Positions 1 to 12,722 of a stretch of DNA of 64,000 nucleotides are shown in pieces (position 1 is the first letter of the stretch; every line of letters begins with the position of its first letter). A program made the position numbers and the translations under genes. The DNA lies in assembly GCF_002135355.1 (NCBI RefSeq), contig NZ_NEGE01000006.1, positions 105,527 through 169,526 of the forward strand, read 5' to 3'. The notes beneath the pieces are model-generated. The model did not search any database, had not been told where the DNA came from, and was given only the letters and a program-made list of their open reading frames with translations. Origin of the DNA: Acinetobacter sp. ANC 4169. Lineage in GTDB: Bacteria; Pseudomonadota; Gammaproteobacteria; Pseudomonadales; Moraxellaceae.

Positions 1-661
1 CATGTGAAACCAGACGGGCTAAAGCTTTTTCACTTTTTGCCACAATCGGCTTGGTTGCATAAGGCTCTAAACGGAAAACTGCAGAGGTGACTTTAGGTGG
101 TGGATTGAATGATCCTGGTGGTACTTCAAACAGGAAAGTCGGTTTGCAGTAATACTGAATCATCACTGACAAACGACCATATTCTTTTGTGTTTGGTGAT
201 GCAGTAATACGGTCAACCACTTCTTTTTGCAACATGAAATGCATGTCTTTGACTTTGTCACCAAATTCCAAGAGGTGGAACAACAGCGGTGTCGAAATGT
301 TATAGGGCAAGTTACCAACCACACGAAGCGGACGACCTTCTGCAAATAAATTGGTGAAGTCGTATTTCAGCGCATCGGTTTCAACAATGGTTAAACGTTC
401 CGGATGCGGTACACGACCCGGCAAGCCAGCAGCCAAATCACGGTCAAGCTCAATTACAGTTAAAGCATCACATTCACCAATTAAAGGCGAAGTCAAAGCT
501 GCAAGACCCGGTCCAATTTCCACGACATTATCACCGGCGCGCGGATTCACTGAACGAACAATTTTTGCAATGACACGTTGGTCATGTAAGAAGTTTTGAC
601 CAAAACGCTTACGCGTGTGATGCCCTTCATCTTTTGGGTTTAAGGCATTAATTTGATACAT
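1..661 (-). CDS. rsmA: 16S rRNA (adenine-1518/1519-N6,N6)-dimethyltransferase RsmA/KsgA, 3' part outside window
   Basis: SAM-dependent enzyme that dimethylates two adjacent adenines in the 3' terminal hairpin of 16S rRNA during late 30S assembly. Reading leftward from an ATG at 661, the first ~220 codons are open to the window edge. Visible family signatures: the N-terminal KRFGQNFL motif, the SAM-binding stretch [12 protein letters not shown], the acidic IELD motif, and the catalytic NLPYNIS motif (N-L-P-Y) in the middle of the protein. Only the C-terminal domain is missing because the window ends. It lies 33 bases downstream of pdxA on the same strand, the same pdxA-rsmA order as in other gammaproteobacteria, so co-transcription is likely. 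Identification is certain; only the 3' end is unseen. Confidence 0.95.
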   Translation of the reverse strand, partial: MYQINALNPKDEGHHTRKRFGQNFLHDQRVIAKIVRSVNPRAGDNVVEIGPGLAALTSPLIGECDALTVIELDRDLAAGLPGRVPHPERLTIVETDALKYDFTNLFAEGRPLRVVGNLPYNISTPLLFHLLEFGDKVKDMHFMLQKEVVDRITASPNTKEYGRLSVMIQYYCKPTFLFEVPPGSFNPPPKVTSAVFRLEPYATKPIVAKSEKALARLVSH

Positions 662-694
662 AAAAACATTTCCAACGTGAGTAATGAGTAAAAA

Positions 695-1672
695 TCAGTG
701 GCGAGCCAAATCTAAGGCTAAATCGACAGCAACGTGCAAGCTTGAACTTTTTGCCAGTCCAGTCCCTGCAAGGGAGAGCGCTGTGCCATGATCTACAGAA
801 GTACGAATAAAAGGTAAGCCCAAAGTAATGTTAATGGCTTCACCAAATCCTTGAGATTTTAACACAGGTAAGCCCTGATCGTGATACATCGCCAAAACCG
901 CATCGGCATCTTTTAAATTTTCAGGCGTAAATAAAGTATCGGCCGGCAAACTCAGGCTCATATTAATGCCCTGTGCACGGTAACTTTCCAGCACAGGATT
1001 AATCACTTCAATTTCTTCCATACCCAAGTAGCCACCCTCACCGGCATGCGGATTCAGACCACAGACTAAAATACGCGGATGATCAATCTTAAATTTGGTT
1101 TTTAAATCATGAATCAGAATATCAATGACTTGATGCAATCGTTCAGGCGTAATGGCATCAGGTACATCGCGTAAGGCCAAATGGGTAGTTGCTAGCGCTA
1201 CACGTAAAGTCTTGGTGGCCAGCATCATCACTACACGCGGTACCCCAGCAAATTCCTGGTAATATTCGGTATGACCACTAAAGTGAATACCCGCTTCATT
1301 GATAATAGATTTCTGTACTGGTGCTGTAGCCACACCGACACTTTTACCTGTCATGGCATAGTCGGCCGAACGACGTAATTGTTCTAATACATAAGCAGCA
1401 TTGTCAGTATTTAACTGCCCTGCAACAACAGTGCTATTTAAAGGAATGGACTCAATATAAAGCTGTCCAATGGGTGCAGCTTCCGTTTGGCCAACATATT
1501 CAACCAATTCAACATTGAGCTTTAACTGTTGCGCACGCTGTTTTATCAAATCACCATCAATTAAAACCACTATTGGTCGTTCAAATTGACGATTGGCTAG
1601 ACTTAAACAGATATCAGGACCAATTCCTGCTGGTTCACCGCTGGTAATATATAAAGGGAGCATGACATTCAT
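695..1672 (-). CDS. pdxA: 4-hydroxythreonine-4-phosphate dehydrogenase PdxA
   Basis: NAD-dependent, divalent-metal enzyme of the DXP-dependent pyridoxal phosphate pathway. It oxidises 4-phosphohydroxy-L-threonine to the aminoketone that PdxJ uses. The product opens with the family signature TSGEPAGIGPD. It also carries the metal and substrate motifs SGHTEY, GLNPHAGEGG and MYHDQGLPVLK, and ends with the conserved RTSVDHGTA segment. The reading frame is open to an ATG at 1702, but a TGTATAAT-like -10 overlaps that region. ATG codons at 1672 or 1663 give the family's usual short lead-in before the signature; I chose 1672, giving about 325 residues. It precedes rsmA on the same strand. The surA gene that often lies upstream is not there. 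Confidence 0.95.
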   Translation of the reverse strand: MNVMLPLYITSGEPAGIGPDICLSLANRQFERPIVVLIDGDLIKQRAQQLKLNVELVEYVGQTEAAPIGQLYIESIPLNSTVVAGQLNTDNAAYVLEQLRRSADYAMTGKSVGVATAPVQKSIINEAGIHFSGHTEYYQEFAGVPRVVMMLATKTLRVALATTHLALRDVPDAITPERLHQVIDILIHDLKTKFKIDHPRILVCGLNPHAGEGGYLGMEEIEVINPVLESYRAQGINMSLSLPADTLFTPENLKDADAVLAMYHDQGLPVLKSQGFGEAINITLGLPFIRTSVDHGTALSLAGTGLAKSSSLHVAVDLALDLARH

Positions 1673-1814
1673 TGATAAGGCCGATGAAAGGCTATTATAC
1701 ACTTGATCAATTCAACTTCTTCACGTGCTGTAATCATATCTGCCCTTGGTGTTCAAGTTACCTAAAAACCAGAGTGATATACTGGAACGCAACCATACAG
1801 AAAATTTTAATTGT

Positions 1815-2135
1815 TTACCCAAAGTAAAGCGTGCATTTTGTATGGGTTTGCATAAAGCTAAGTAAAATACTGAATAAGATAAAGCCCAAAAATATGCCAC
1901 CATTGATCAACCAATACTTTTTTAATTTTTGTGCAAAATTCGCCAAGTCAGCTGGCGTGATCCAAGATGCGATGAGTATGAGCACAAATGGAACAACCAA
2001 CGTGACGATGCTAAAAAATACTATGGCAAAAACATAGTCATAATTGCAGTATTTAAGCTCTGCAATAAATAAACTGAGAAACAATAAATTAATCAAGCTG
2101 ATATATAAAATTAAAAAACACCTGTAAAACTGCAT
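1815..2135 (-). CDS. hypothetical small membrane protein (about 106 aa)
   Basis: I do not recognise this protein. It is strongly hydrophobic, with three likely membrane segments (about residues 5-24, 33-58 and 78-95) and a short basic loop between the second and third (LKKYW). The start is uncertain: the G-rich run upstream, which could be a Shine-Dalgarno, is better spaced for an ATG in a different frame that stops quickly. It lies between pdxA and rplM, reading leftward in an AT-rich stretch. The composition looks like real membrane protein rather than chance, but no function can be assigned. Confidence 0.5.
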   Translation of the reverse strand: MQFYRCFLILYISLINLLFLSLFIAELKYCNYDYVFAIVFFSIVTLVVPFVLILIASWITPADLANFAQKLKKYWLINGGIFLGFILFSILLSFMQTHTKCTLYFG

Positions 2136-2320
2136 TTGAGCGATTCATTTGCCCCCCTTTTTTTATATTTTTTTATGAATTTCTCGTGCTGTAAATTATA
2201 GATTATTTTTTAAACTTTTCTCTAGGTTTTAGCGATATTCTCATGTAAAATATGCCACTTGAAATTTTATATTTTCATTTGTGATTCTTCACGTTTTCGT
2301 TTAGAATCGCGTCTCCTTTT

Positions 2321-2346
2321 GTTTGGACAGCTTCCATAGTCCAAAC
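2321..2346 (+). promoter_or_regulatory. stem-loop in the rplM-rpsI leader
   Basis: A perfect 8-bp inverted repeat (GTTTGGAC at 2321-2328, GTCCAAAC at 2339-2346) with a 10-base loop ends 23 bases before the rplM start. No U-tract follows, so it is not a simple terminator. In E. coli the L13-S9 operon is autoregulated through its leader by L13, so a regulatory role here is plausible, though inferred. Confidence 0.4.
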
Positions 2347-2369
2347 CAACTATAATAGGTAGTGGTTTA

Positions 2370-2798
2370 ATGAAAACTCTCAGCGCTAAGCCAGCTGAAG
2401 TTCAACACGACTGGTACGTTGTTGATGCTTCTGGCAAAACTTTAGGTCGTCTTGCGACTGAAATCGCTCGTCGTTTACGCGGTAAGCATAAAACTTCTTA
2501 TACTCCTCACGTTGACACTGGTGATTACATCGTTGTGATCAATGCTGAACAAGTTCAAGTGACTGGTAAAAAATCACTTGATAAGAAATATTATCGCCAT
2601 ACTGGTTTCCCTGGTGGTATTCGTGAAACTAATTTCGAGAAATTAGTTGCTCACAAACCAGAAGAAATTTTCCAACGCGCTGTAAAAGGCATGTTGCCAA
2701 AAGGTCCTCTTGGTTATGCAATGATCAAAAAAATGAAAGTGTACGCTGGTACTGAGCATCCACATACTGCTCAACAGCCACAAGTTTTGGACATCTAA
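2370..2798 (+). CDS. rplM: 50S ribosomal protein L13
   Basis: Early-assembly protein of the large subunit that binds 23S rRNA. At 142 residues it matches the usual length. Recognisable family blocks are [15 protein letters not shown] near the N-terminus, [10 protein letters not shown] in the middle, and [10 protein letters not shown] at about residues 108-117. It is the first gene of the two-gene rplM-rpsI operon, 12 bases ahead of rpsI, and a leader hairpin lies just upstream. The codon use (frequent CGT and GGT) is that of a highly expressed gene. Confidence 0.98.
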   Translation: MKTLSAKPAEVQHDWYVVDASGKTLGRLATEIARRLRGKHKTSYTPHVDTGDYIVVINAEQVQVTGKKSLDKKYYRHTGFPGGIRETNFEKLVAHKPEEIFQRAVKGMLPKGPLGYAMIKKMKVYAGTEHPHTAQQPQVLDI

Positions 2799-2810
2799 GG
2801 GATACAGCAC

Positions 2811-3197
2811 ATGGCTACTAACTATGGTACAGGTCGCCGTAAGACCGCAACTGCACGTGTTTTCTTATCAGCTGGTACAGGTAAACTCGTAATCAATAAC
2901 CGTACTCTTGAGCAATATTTCGGTCGTGAAACTGCTCGTATGGTTGTTCGTCAACCTTTAGAGCTTCTTGAAGCTACTGAAAAATTTGACCTTTACATCA
3001 CTGTTGCTGGTGGTGGTATCGGTGGTCAAGCTGGCGCTATCCGTCACGGTATTACTCGTGCATTGATCGCTGCTGACGAATCTGTTAAACCTGCTCTTCG
3101 TCAAGCTGGTTTCGTTACTCGTGATGCTCGTGAAGTTGAACGTAAGAAACTTGGTTTACGTAAAGCTCGTAAACGTCCTCAATTCTCTAAACGTTAA
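2811..3197 (+). CDS. rpsI: 30S ribosomal protein S9
   Basis: Small-subunit protein whose C-terminal tail reaches the P-site tRNA. At 128 residues it is full length. It begins with the [14 protein letters not shown] block, has the [10 protein letters not shown] glycine-rich turn at about residues 67-76, and ends with the conserved basic tail RKRPQFSKR. It is the second gene of the L13-S9 operon. A strong terminator follows 20 bases after the stop, closing the operon. Confidence 0.98.
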   Translation: MATNYGTGRRKTATARVFLSAGTGKLVINNRTLEQYFGRETARMVVRQPLELLEATEKFDLYITVAGGGIGGQAGAIRHGITRALIAADESVKPALRQAGFVTRDAREVERKKLGLRKARKRPQFSKR

Positions 3198-3216
3198 TTC
3201 GTTTACCGAATCGGAC

Positions 3217-3246
3217 AAAAAGCCTTGGTTTATCCAAGGCTTTTTT
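3217..3246 (+). terminator. rho-independent terminator of rplM-rpsI
   Basis: Stem AGCCTTGG / CCAAGGCT with a short TTTAT loop, followed by six T residues; it lies 20 bases past the rpsI stop. Confidence 0.9.
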
Positions 3247-3463
3247 ATTGCCTATTACAAAGAACTGACGAATAAAACGAATCGATACCTATAAAAGATC
3301 ACAGCCAATAATGATTAGCCATCATACAAAAACCAGTGCTTAGCCATCTACAAGTTAAAAATGGGCACAGCAAAAAATATAAATTTCATTCATCACCATT
3401 GAACCGTGATTTTATAGCCCAATTTTAGTATCCTATCCTATTCATTTATCACTGCTTCGGATT

Positions 3464-4114
3464 ATGTCAATCGAAAATGCACCTCCACAAGGAATCACGC
3501 TTTACAGTCATGCGGATGATTTTCGCTCACACTGGATACGCTATGTACTTGCCGAGAAGCAAATCAAATATAATCTAATTATTGTAGATGAAGATGATGA
3601 AGATCTCGCCAGTCTAAATCCCTATAACCAGCTTCCTATGATGATTGAGAATGAGCTTAAGCTCTTCAATAGTGGCATTATTTCCGAATATCTAGATGAC
3701 CGCTATCGTCAAAACAAGCTCTATGCGGATGCTCCGATGCCACGCGCAGAACAACGTCAGTATATCTGGCGTTTTGATCAAGACTGGTTAAAACTGGCTG
3801 ATATTATGCTACGTCATCCAGATACCCTAAATGAAAAACAGAAAGTAAAAGCTCAAAAGCAACTCAGAGATACGCTTATTTCACTTACGCCATTATTTCA
3901 GCATTTTCCCTTTTTTATGTCTGAAAACTTTACAATTTTAGATTGCATGCTGGCACCCATTTTTATACGGTTAAAGGCCATGGGCATCGAATTGCCTAAA
4001 CAGCATTGCCGTCCCATTCATCTATATTGTCAACGAATTTTTAGCCGACCTGCATTTATCAAGTCCTTAACAATGCAGGAAAAAAACCGCTACAGCGAAT
4101 TTTTAGTAAATTAA
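3464..4114 (+). CDS. sspA: stringent starvation protein A (GST-fold RNA polymerase-associated protein)
   Basis: SspA has a glutathione S-transferase fold but no GST activity. It binds RNA polymerase and alters promoter use in stationary phase and starvation. The 216-residue product has an N-terminal thioredoxin-like half (LYSHADDFRSHWIRYVLAE, then NPYNQLPMMIENEL with the cis-proline loop and the NSGIISEYLDDRY segment). An all-helical C-terminal half follows, containing the PHCRPI-like segment at about residue 185. Placement 12 bases before sspB and downstream of rplM-rpsI is the standard gammaproteobacterial arrangement. A terminator separates it from rpsI, and about 265 bases upstream are free for its own promoter. 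Confidence 0.93.
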   Translation: MSIENAPPQGITLYSHADDFRSHWIRYVLAEKQIKYNLIIVDEDDEDLASLNPYNQLPMMIENELKLFNSGIISEYLDDRYRQNKLYADAPMPRAEQRQYIWRFDQDWLKLADIMLRHPDTLNEKQKVKAQKQLRDTLISLTPLFQHFPFFMSENFTILDCMLAPIFIRLKAMGIELPKQHCRPIHLYCQRIFSRPAFIKSLTMQEKNRYSEFLVN

Positions 4115-4126
4115 TCGAGCAACATC

Positions 4127-4558
4127 ATGTCTGAACAAGAATTGAATCTCACCCCTACCCGACCTTATCTAGCACGTGCTATTTATGAATGGATCTGTGA
4201 CAACAACCTTACCCCTTATTTACTGGTTGATGCGACTCAGCCCAATACCATGGTACCGGAACAATTCATTCAGGACGGTCAGATTGTGTTAAATATCGTG
4301 CCTCATGCTGTGCATCAGTTAACCATGAGTAACGATGCTATTACCTTCTCTGCGCGTTTTGGTGGCGTTTCACGTGACATTTATGTACCCTTAAATGCAG
4401 TAATGGGCATTTATGCACGCGAAAATGGGCAAGGTTTATTCTTTGATCCAAATGAATATGAAGGTACCCAAATCGCTGAAGATACTTTAAAATCCACTAC
4501 AACTTCAGAAGAAACTGAACAACCTAAGAAAAAACCGAGCCTACGGTTATTAGACTAA
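4127..4558 (+). CDS. sspB: ClpXP protease specificity-enhancing factor SspB
   Basis: Adaptor that binds the ssrA tag of stalled-translation products and delivers them to ClpXP. The first ~110 residues form the ssrA-binding domain (SPTRPYLARAIYEWI-like start, VPEQFIQDGQIVLNI, and the SFSARFGG-type strand). A low-complexity acidic linker of Thr, Ser and Glu follows, and the protein ends with a basic-hydrophobic tail (KKKPSLRLLD), the short ClpX-docking motif of the family. At 143 residues it is normal in length. It is translationally linked to sspA (12-base gap). Confidence 0.93.
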   Translation: MSEQELNLTPTRPYLARAIYEWICDNNLTPYLLVDATQPNTMVPEQFIQDGQIVLNIVPHAVHQLTMSNDAITFSARFGGVSRDIYVPLNAVMGIYARENGQGLFFDPNEYEGTQIAEDTLKSTTTSEETEQPKKKPSLRLLD

Positions 4559-4577
4559 AATAATATGGAGTAAGTGA

Positions 4578-5234
4578 ATGGCTTTTGATTTAGTACAATA
4601 TTTTGCTGAGCAGGTTAACACTCAAAAGCCTCAGCTTCTCGAACACTATTCTAGAGAAGATCGAAAAACTCAGCTATTAGAAATTAATGCGCTGGTACTA
4701 GGTAAACTCATTTCACTTTGGCGAACTGATGATAAAAAAGTTTATCAAGAAATTTCCTCGCCAGATGATCTGTTTATTCAAGAAATTGCGCGCCATCTTA
4801 CAACATCTTCAAAAAATCAGTCCAGCTTGCCTAAAAATGAATTAGAACCAACAGTAACTGAAATATTAAAATTACAACTGGCAGAATTAAAACAGCTTAA
4901 TGATATTGGAAACCTAAATATCAGAGGGTTACATGAGCTTATATTAGGACAAATTGAACACCTATCTGGTCAAGCTTCCGATTGGGTTTGGTCAACAAAC
5001 GAGCTAACAGAATTAAAAGGCTCTAAACCGATTGAGCAAGAAGAGATATCATTAGACTCAACAATGAAGGAGTTTAATCAAATGGTCAGCCAACAACATT
5101 CACATGACGAAGCAAACATCAGCCACGAAGCGGTACAATATAAAGTTCCAGCATGGTCGAAAGTTTTCGAACCCATTGTAGCGCTTATTATTCTTTGGAT
5201 TTTATATAGTGCAGCAACACATATGTTTAACTAA
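4578..5234 (+). CDS. hypothetical protein with C-terminal membrane anchor
   Basis: I do not recognise this 218-residue protein. It is mostly polar and helical (Glu, Gln, Lys and Leu rich), with a possible coiled-coil at about residues 85-130. One hydrophobic segment lies at the extreme C-terminus (about 195-216, VALIILWILYSAATHMF), which makes it look like a tail-anchored inner-membrane protein with its bulk in the cytoplasm. It follows sspB by 19 bases, with a GGAGT ribosome site, and a terminator follows, so it is probably the third gene of the sspAB operon. Confidence 0.7.
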   Translation: MAFDLVQYFAEQVNTQKPQLLEHYSREDRKTQLLEINALVLGKLISLWRTDDKKVYQEISSPDDLFIQEIARHLTTSSKNQSSLPKNELEPTVTEILKLQLAELKQLNDIGNLNIRGLHELILGQIEHLSGQASDWVWSTNELTELKGSKPIEQEEISLDSTMKEFNQMVSQQHSHDEANISHEAVQYKVPAWSKVFEPIVALIILWILYSAATHMFN

Positions 5235-5260
5235 GCATATTTAAAGTTAGAGTTAAAATA

Positions 5261-5287
5261 AAAAATCGCCAAAATGGCGATTTTTTA
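5261..5287 (+). terminator. rho-independent terminator after the sspA-sspB operon
   Basis: Stem AAATCGCC / GGCGATTT with a 4-base loop and a following T-run; it lies 26 bases past the preceding stop. A-runs on the other side make it potentially bidirectional. Confidence 0.85.
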
Positions 5288-5331
5288 TTTCCAGGTTAGT
5301 TATTTTTAATCACAAAATAAAACTCAGACAT

Positions 5332-5380
5332 AAAAAAACACCCCCAACTCTCATAGCAATGCTATTCGGGTTGGGGGTGT
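5332..5380 (-). terminator. terminator of the first rRNA operon
   Basis: Reading leftward, a GC-rich 10-bp stem (CACCCCCAAC at 5339-5348 paired with GTTGGGGGTG at 5370-5379) is followed by seven U residues. It lies 12 bases past the 3' end of the 5S gene. Confidence 0.92.
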
Positions 5381-5392
5381 TTGGAATAATGA

Positions 5393-5507
5393 GCTGGCGA
5401 TGACTTACTCTCACATGGGTAATCCCACACTACCATCAGCGCTAAGAGGTTTCACTTCTGAGTTCGGGAAGGGATCAGGTGGTTCACTCTTGCTATTGTC
5501 GCCAGCA
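5393..5507 (-). rRNA. rrf: 5S ribosomal RNA
   Basis: The sequence matches bacterial 5S rRNA. The complementary ends GCTGGCGA and TCGCCAGC form helix I, and the CCGAACTCAGAAGTGAAA loop-B/helix III block is present. It is the last gene of the leftward rRNA operon, about 200 bases after 23S. Ends are accurate to a few bases. Confidence 0.96.
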
Positions 5508-5708
5508 CAACTGTTTATGGACTTGTTCGGGTCTTATTTACATCATTTGATGTATGCCTTACTTCGTACCAAATAGAATACATTAACAGGTATATCTGAG
5601 TTGAATATTGTCATACTAACGAGCTTATGAATCAAGCTGTTTTGATGAATATCGAATCAATTGATCCTCACTTCTTTCGAAGTTCGTACAACAACTGTTT
5701 GGGTGTTG

Positions 5709-8602
<2,894 letters not shown>

Positions 8603-9074
8603 TATACAACCCCAAACAGTCGCCCATCTCCTACAAGTGAAGATGTTGCGTTGCGAATTTAATCGCCACAGTTAGAGTTTCGTGAACTTAATCACCGTAC
8701 AGCTTCAATTTAATTCATATACCAAAACGCTTGATTCAGTTAATTTCGCTAGTAACTCATTTCCTTCATCTTCACATCACAGTAATAAATCACTGCTAGT
8801 GTTAATGTCAGTCATGAGTATGAACAAATTATTTCAACTCAAATATATTCTGTTAATGATTTTTCCAGCCTTCGTCAGGTCAGGAAACTGTGATAAATCA
8901 CAGAGATTATCAAGTGGTGCGTATCATAACGCTTGTACTTGTTAATCTCTAGGATCTAAACACTTATCTGGGTGTTTTGCACTCAACTCAAGCTTCGTTC
9001 GATCAAAGCCTGCGCGAAGCGTAGCTTCTTGCTTAAATTTCAAGGAAAAACGTTGTTTTTCTTGTCTTGAAATT

Positions 9075-9150
9075 TGGTGGAGACTAGGAGAGTCGAACTC
9101 CTGACCTCCTGCGTGCAAAGCAGGCGCTCTACCAACTAAGCTAAGTCCCC
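9075..9150 (-). tRNA. alaT: tRNA-Ala (anticodon TGC)
   Basis: 76 bases, starting GGGGACT and ending AGTCTCC-A-CCA with the CCA encoded. The anticodon loop CTTTGCACG gives TGC. The T-loop GTTCGACTC and D-loop AGTTGGTAGAG are standard. It lies in the 16S-23S spacer, the usual place for the Ile-Ala tRNA pair. Confidence 0.97.
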
Positions 9151-9221
9151 AGCTTATCAATAAGTCAATGTTCTGATTTTCTGTTTGCTGCATTTTATGC
9201 AAATGCTTCGTTAGTCAGATT

Positions 9222-9298
<77 letters not shown>

Positions 9299-9359
9299 TC
9301 AGATACATCGTCATGAAGAACAACTTGTTGTGGATTCTTACCAATCGTCAATCTTTCGT

Positions 9360-10896
<1,537 letters not shown>

Positions 10897-11065
10897 TAAA
10901 ATCAGTAGTACCTTTAAAGGGCACCAATCTTGGCTCATCAATTTTCTGACAAATATTTCTCAAATAAACTTCGAGTCATTTCTACCATCAATCAATGAAA
11001 ATAATTTCGATCGATCAACCGGTAAAAATCCACACAAGTTGTTCTTCATAATCTCTTAATGATCT
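10897..11065 (-). repeat. 16S leader, copy 1 of a 169-base repeat (partner 63821-63989)
   Basis: The 169 bases upstream of 16S match the stretch before the second rRNA operon, in the opposite orientation; I saw one difference (ACCGGT against ACTGGT). The identity stops abruptly at AGATCATTAAGAG, and beyond it the promoter regions are unrelated. It contains the 5' arm of the 16S processing stem. Confidence 0.9.
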
Positions 11066-11163
11066 TCTTGCTCTTCGTCAGAGACAAGATTTAACGCAAT
11101 AACATCTCAACAACTTAACCTGTTCAGCTAAGTTCGTTTGCTGTATCGCGTCGGGATGAGCTC

Positions 11164-11191
11164 ATTATAGGGCAATTTCGTACACGCGCAA
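11164..11191 (-). promoter_or_regulatory. promoter of rRNA operon 1
   Basis: Reading leftward, TTGCGC (11191-11186), a 16-base spacer and a perfect TATAAT (11169-11164). It is about 270 bases upstream of 16S, with a GC-containing discriminator. Confidence 0.75.
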
Positions 11192-11283
11192 GTGCTTTCA
11201 ACTGATTGTTTTATTGAGTGTTGTATTTTTACGCACTATTTTGGTTCATTTTTATTCTAACCTAGATATAAATATATAATTTT

Positions 11284-11322
11284 AAAGCAGAAATACAAAT
11301 AAAATATTTCTGCTTTATTTTT
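11284..11322. terminator. probable terminator after the cyclophilin gene
   Basis: An 11-12 bp inverted repeat (AAAGCAGAAATA / TATTTCTGCTTT) lies just past the stop of the leftward cyclophilin gene. The U-tract is better on the rightward strand, so it may act bidirectionally or insulate the rRNA promoter. Confidence 0.6.
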
Positions 11323-11324
11323 TC

Positions 11325-11894
11325 TTACTTTTTCTCAGCTGCCGCTTTAATGCTCACACTGACAATTTTCACTGCCTGCTTGGGTACATTTTGATGCATT
11401 CCAAAGTTTGCAGTCGGTACTTGAGTGATTTTATCGACCACATCCATCCCTTTAGTCACTTTACCAAACACCGCATAACCCGCATTCATCTGACTTCTGT
11501 TTAAAAAGTCATTGTCTACTGTATTAATAAAGAATTGGCTTGTTGCAGAATTAGGATTGTTGGTTCGAGCCATGGCCAAAGTACCACGTGCATTCTTTAA
11601 ACCATTATAAGATTCATTCTGGATCGGCGCTTTAGTCTGCTTCTCCACCATGTCGGCATCCATTCCCCCACCCTGAATCATAAAGCCAGGAATAACGCGG
11701 TGAAAAATAGTGCCGTTATAAAAGTTATCTTTTATATAAGCTTCGAAATTTTTTGTCGAAATAGGGGCTTTATCATTAAACAGTTCTATTTCTATATTCC
11801 CCATTGAAGTTTTCATTTCTACCAGGGTATTTGCAGCCATCACTTGCAAACTGATACCAGCAGCCGCGATAGCGAATAAGGTTTGTTTTAACAT
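11325..11894 (-). CDS. periplasmic peptidyl-prolyl cis-trans isomerase, cyclophilin type (PpiA-like)
   Basis: Catalyses proline cis-trans isomerisation during folding of exported proteins. The 189-residue product has an N-terminal signal peptide (basic MLKQ, hydrophobic core, cleavage expected after VMA at about residue 20). A cyclophilin domain follows: the catalytic [14 protein letters not shown] block with its arginine at about residue 66, then [19 protein letters not shown] and GYAVFGKV. The length and signal peptide favour the PpiA type over cytosolic PpiB. It stands alone, reading leftward between the rRNA promoter and a divergent gene about 100 bases away. Confidence 0.92.
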   Translation of the reverse strand: MLKQTLFAIAAAGISLQVMAANTLVEMKTSMGNIEIELFNDKAPISTKNFEAYIKDNFYNGTIFHRVIPGFMIQGGGMDADMVEKQTKAPIQNESYNGLKNARGTLAMARTNNPNSATSQFFINTVDNDFLNRSQMNAGYAVFGKVTKGMDVVDKITQVPTANFGMHQNVPKQAVKIVSVSIKAAAEKK

Positions 11895-11996
11895 TTCTTT
11901 ACTCTTCTACGTCAAGTTGTAATTGTGAATGTCTATATATTAATCTTTCAATATAAATATAACAGCCTCTCTTTTTGAGATAAAACGAGAATTACA

Positions 11997-12665
11997 ATGA
12001 GTGACGAATTAAACACGACTTCTTTTCCTCTTTATCCGCCCTGGCATTTACATGGTGACGCGTTTATTTTGAATTACTGGCTAACGCCAAACTTTATTGA
12101 TCAGCATCGGACTTTTTATATTGCTCCTTCTCCGATTGGTCGCGTGGTACAGGTCATATTGGTGCGTTATCATGATTCTCCTGTAGGTCCATATGATGAA
12201 TTGCTAATCTTGGATCATCCTTTAATCAGTAAAAGACGTTTATCTTCCATTCCTAAAATTTATGTTTCTACCGAAGCGTCTATGCTCAATGGTCAACATT
12301 TTTGGGGAATTCCAAAACAGCTGGCCCAATTTGAATGGCTAATCAATGATGATGTAGTGTATTGCAATGTGTGCTTTGAACAGCAAGAAATGAGTTTGTG
12401 TTTGCAGAAATATAAACATAGTCAAACTTTTTATATTAATAGTCATCATTTACCAGCACGGCTGCTCAAAATTCAACAAGCCTGGCAAGGTTTACGTTAT
12501 CAATTCACTCCACAATTTCGCGGTAAACTGAGTAAATTAAAACAAGCTAGCTGGAAAAATACTCAAGACATTTTCCCTGATTTTTCTAAAGCTCGCTATT
12601 TACACAGCTTTTATGTGCCAGAATTTAGCCTCACCTTACCTAAAGCCCAAATTGAGAAGAAATAA
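11997..12665 (+). CDS. acetoacetate decarboxylase-fold protein, function unknown
   Basis: The 222-residue sequence resembles the acetoacetate decarboxylase superfamily. It has the PVGPYDELLI strand, an IPKIYVSTEAS segment in the position of the catalytic loop, and the typical FWGIPKQLAQF motif (in true decarboxylases WGxPK follows the Schiff-base lysine region). Whether a reactive lysine is correctly placed cannot be judged by eye, and many superfamily members are not decarboxylases. It is transcribed away from the cyclophilin gene and stands alone. A parS palindrome begins 7 bases past its stop codon. The fold call is moderately secure; the substrate is unknown. Confidence 0.65.
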   Translation: MSDELNTTSFPLYPPWHLHGDAFILNYWLTPNFIDQHRTFYIAPSPIGRVVQVILVRYHDSPVGPYDELLILDHPLISKRRLSSIPKIYVSTEASMLNGQHFWGIPKQLAQFEWLINDDVVYCNVCFEQQEMSLCLQKYKHSQTFYINSHHLPARLLKIQQAWQGLRYQFTPQFRGKLSKLKQASWKNTQDIFPDFSKARYLHSFYVPEFSLTLPKAQIEKK

Positions 12666-12671
12666 AAAAAG

Positions 12672-12687
12672 TGTTTCACGTGAAACA
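12672..12687. promoter_or_regulatory. parS: parS site, perfect palindrome (ParB/Spo0J binding)
   Basis: TGTTTCACGTGAAACA matches the bacterial consensus TGTTNCACGTGAAACA at every fixed position and is a perfect palindrome. The symmetry extends outward through the flanking A and T runs (about 12667-12692), so it could also double as a terminator between the two converging genes. It lies about 23 kb to the left of oriC, within the usual origin-proximal zone for parS. Confidence 0.88.
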
Positions 12688-12722
12688 CTTTTATCCAGAT
12701 CAATAATACCCGACTTAAAAAA

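Noticed and set aside
8942..9202. Leftward 86-codon frame
   Set aside because: Overlaps tRNA-Ala; a translation of the spacer and tRNA, not a gene.
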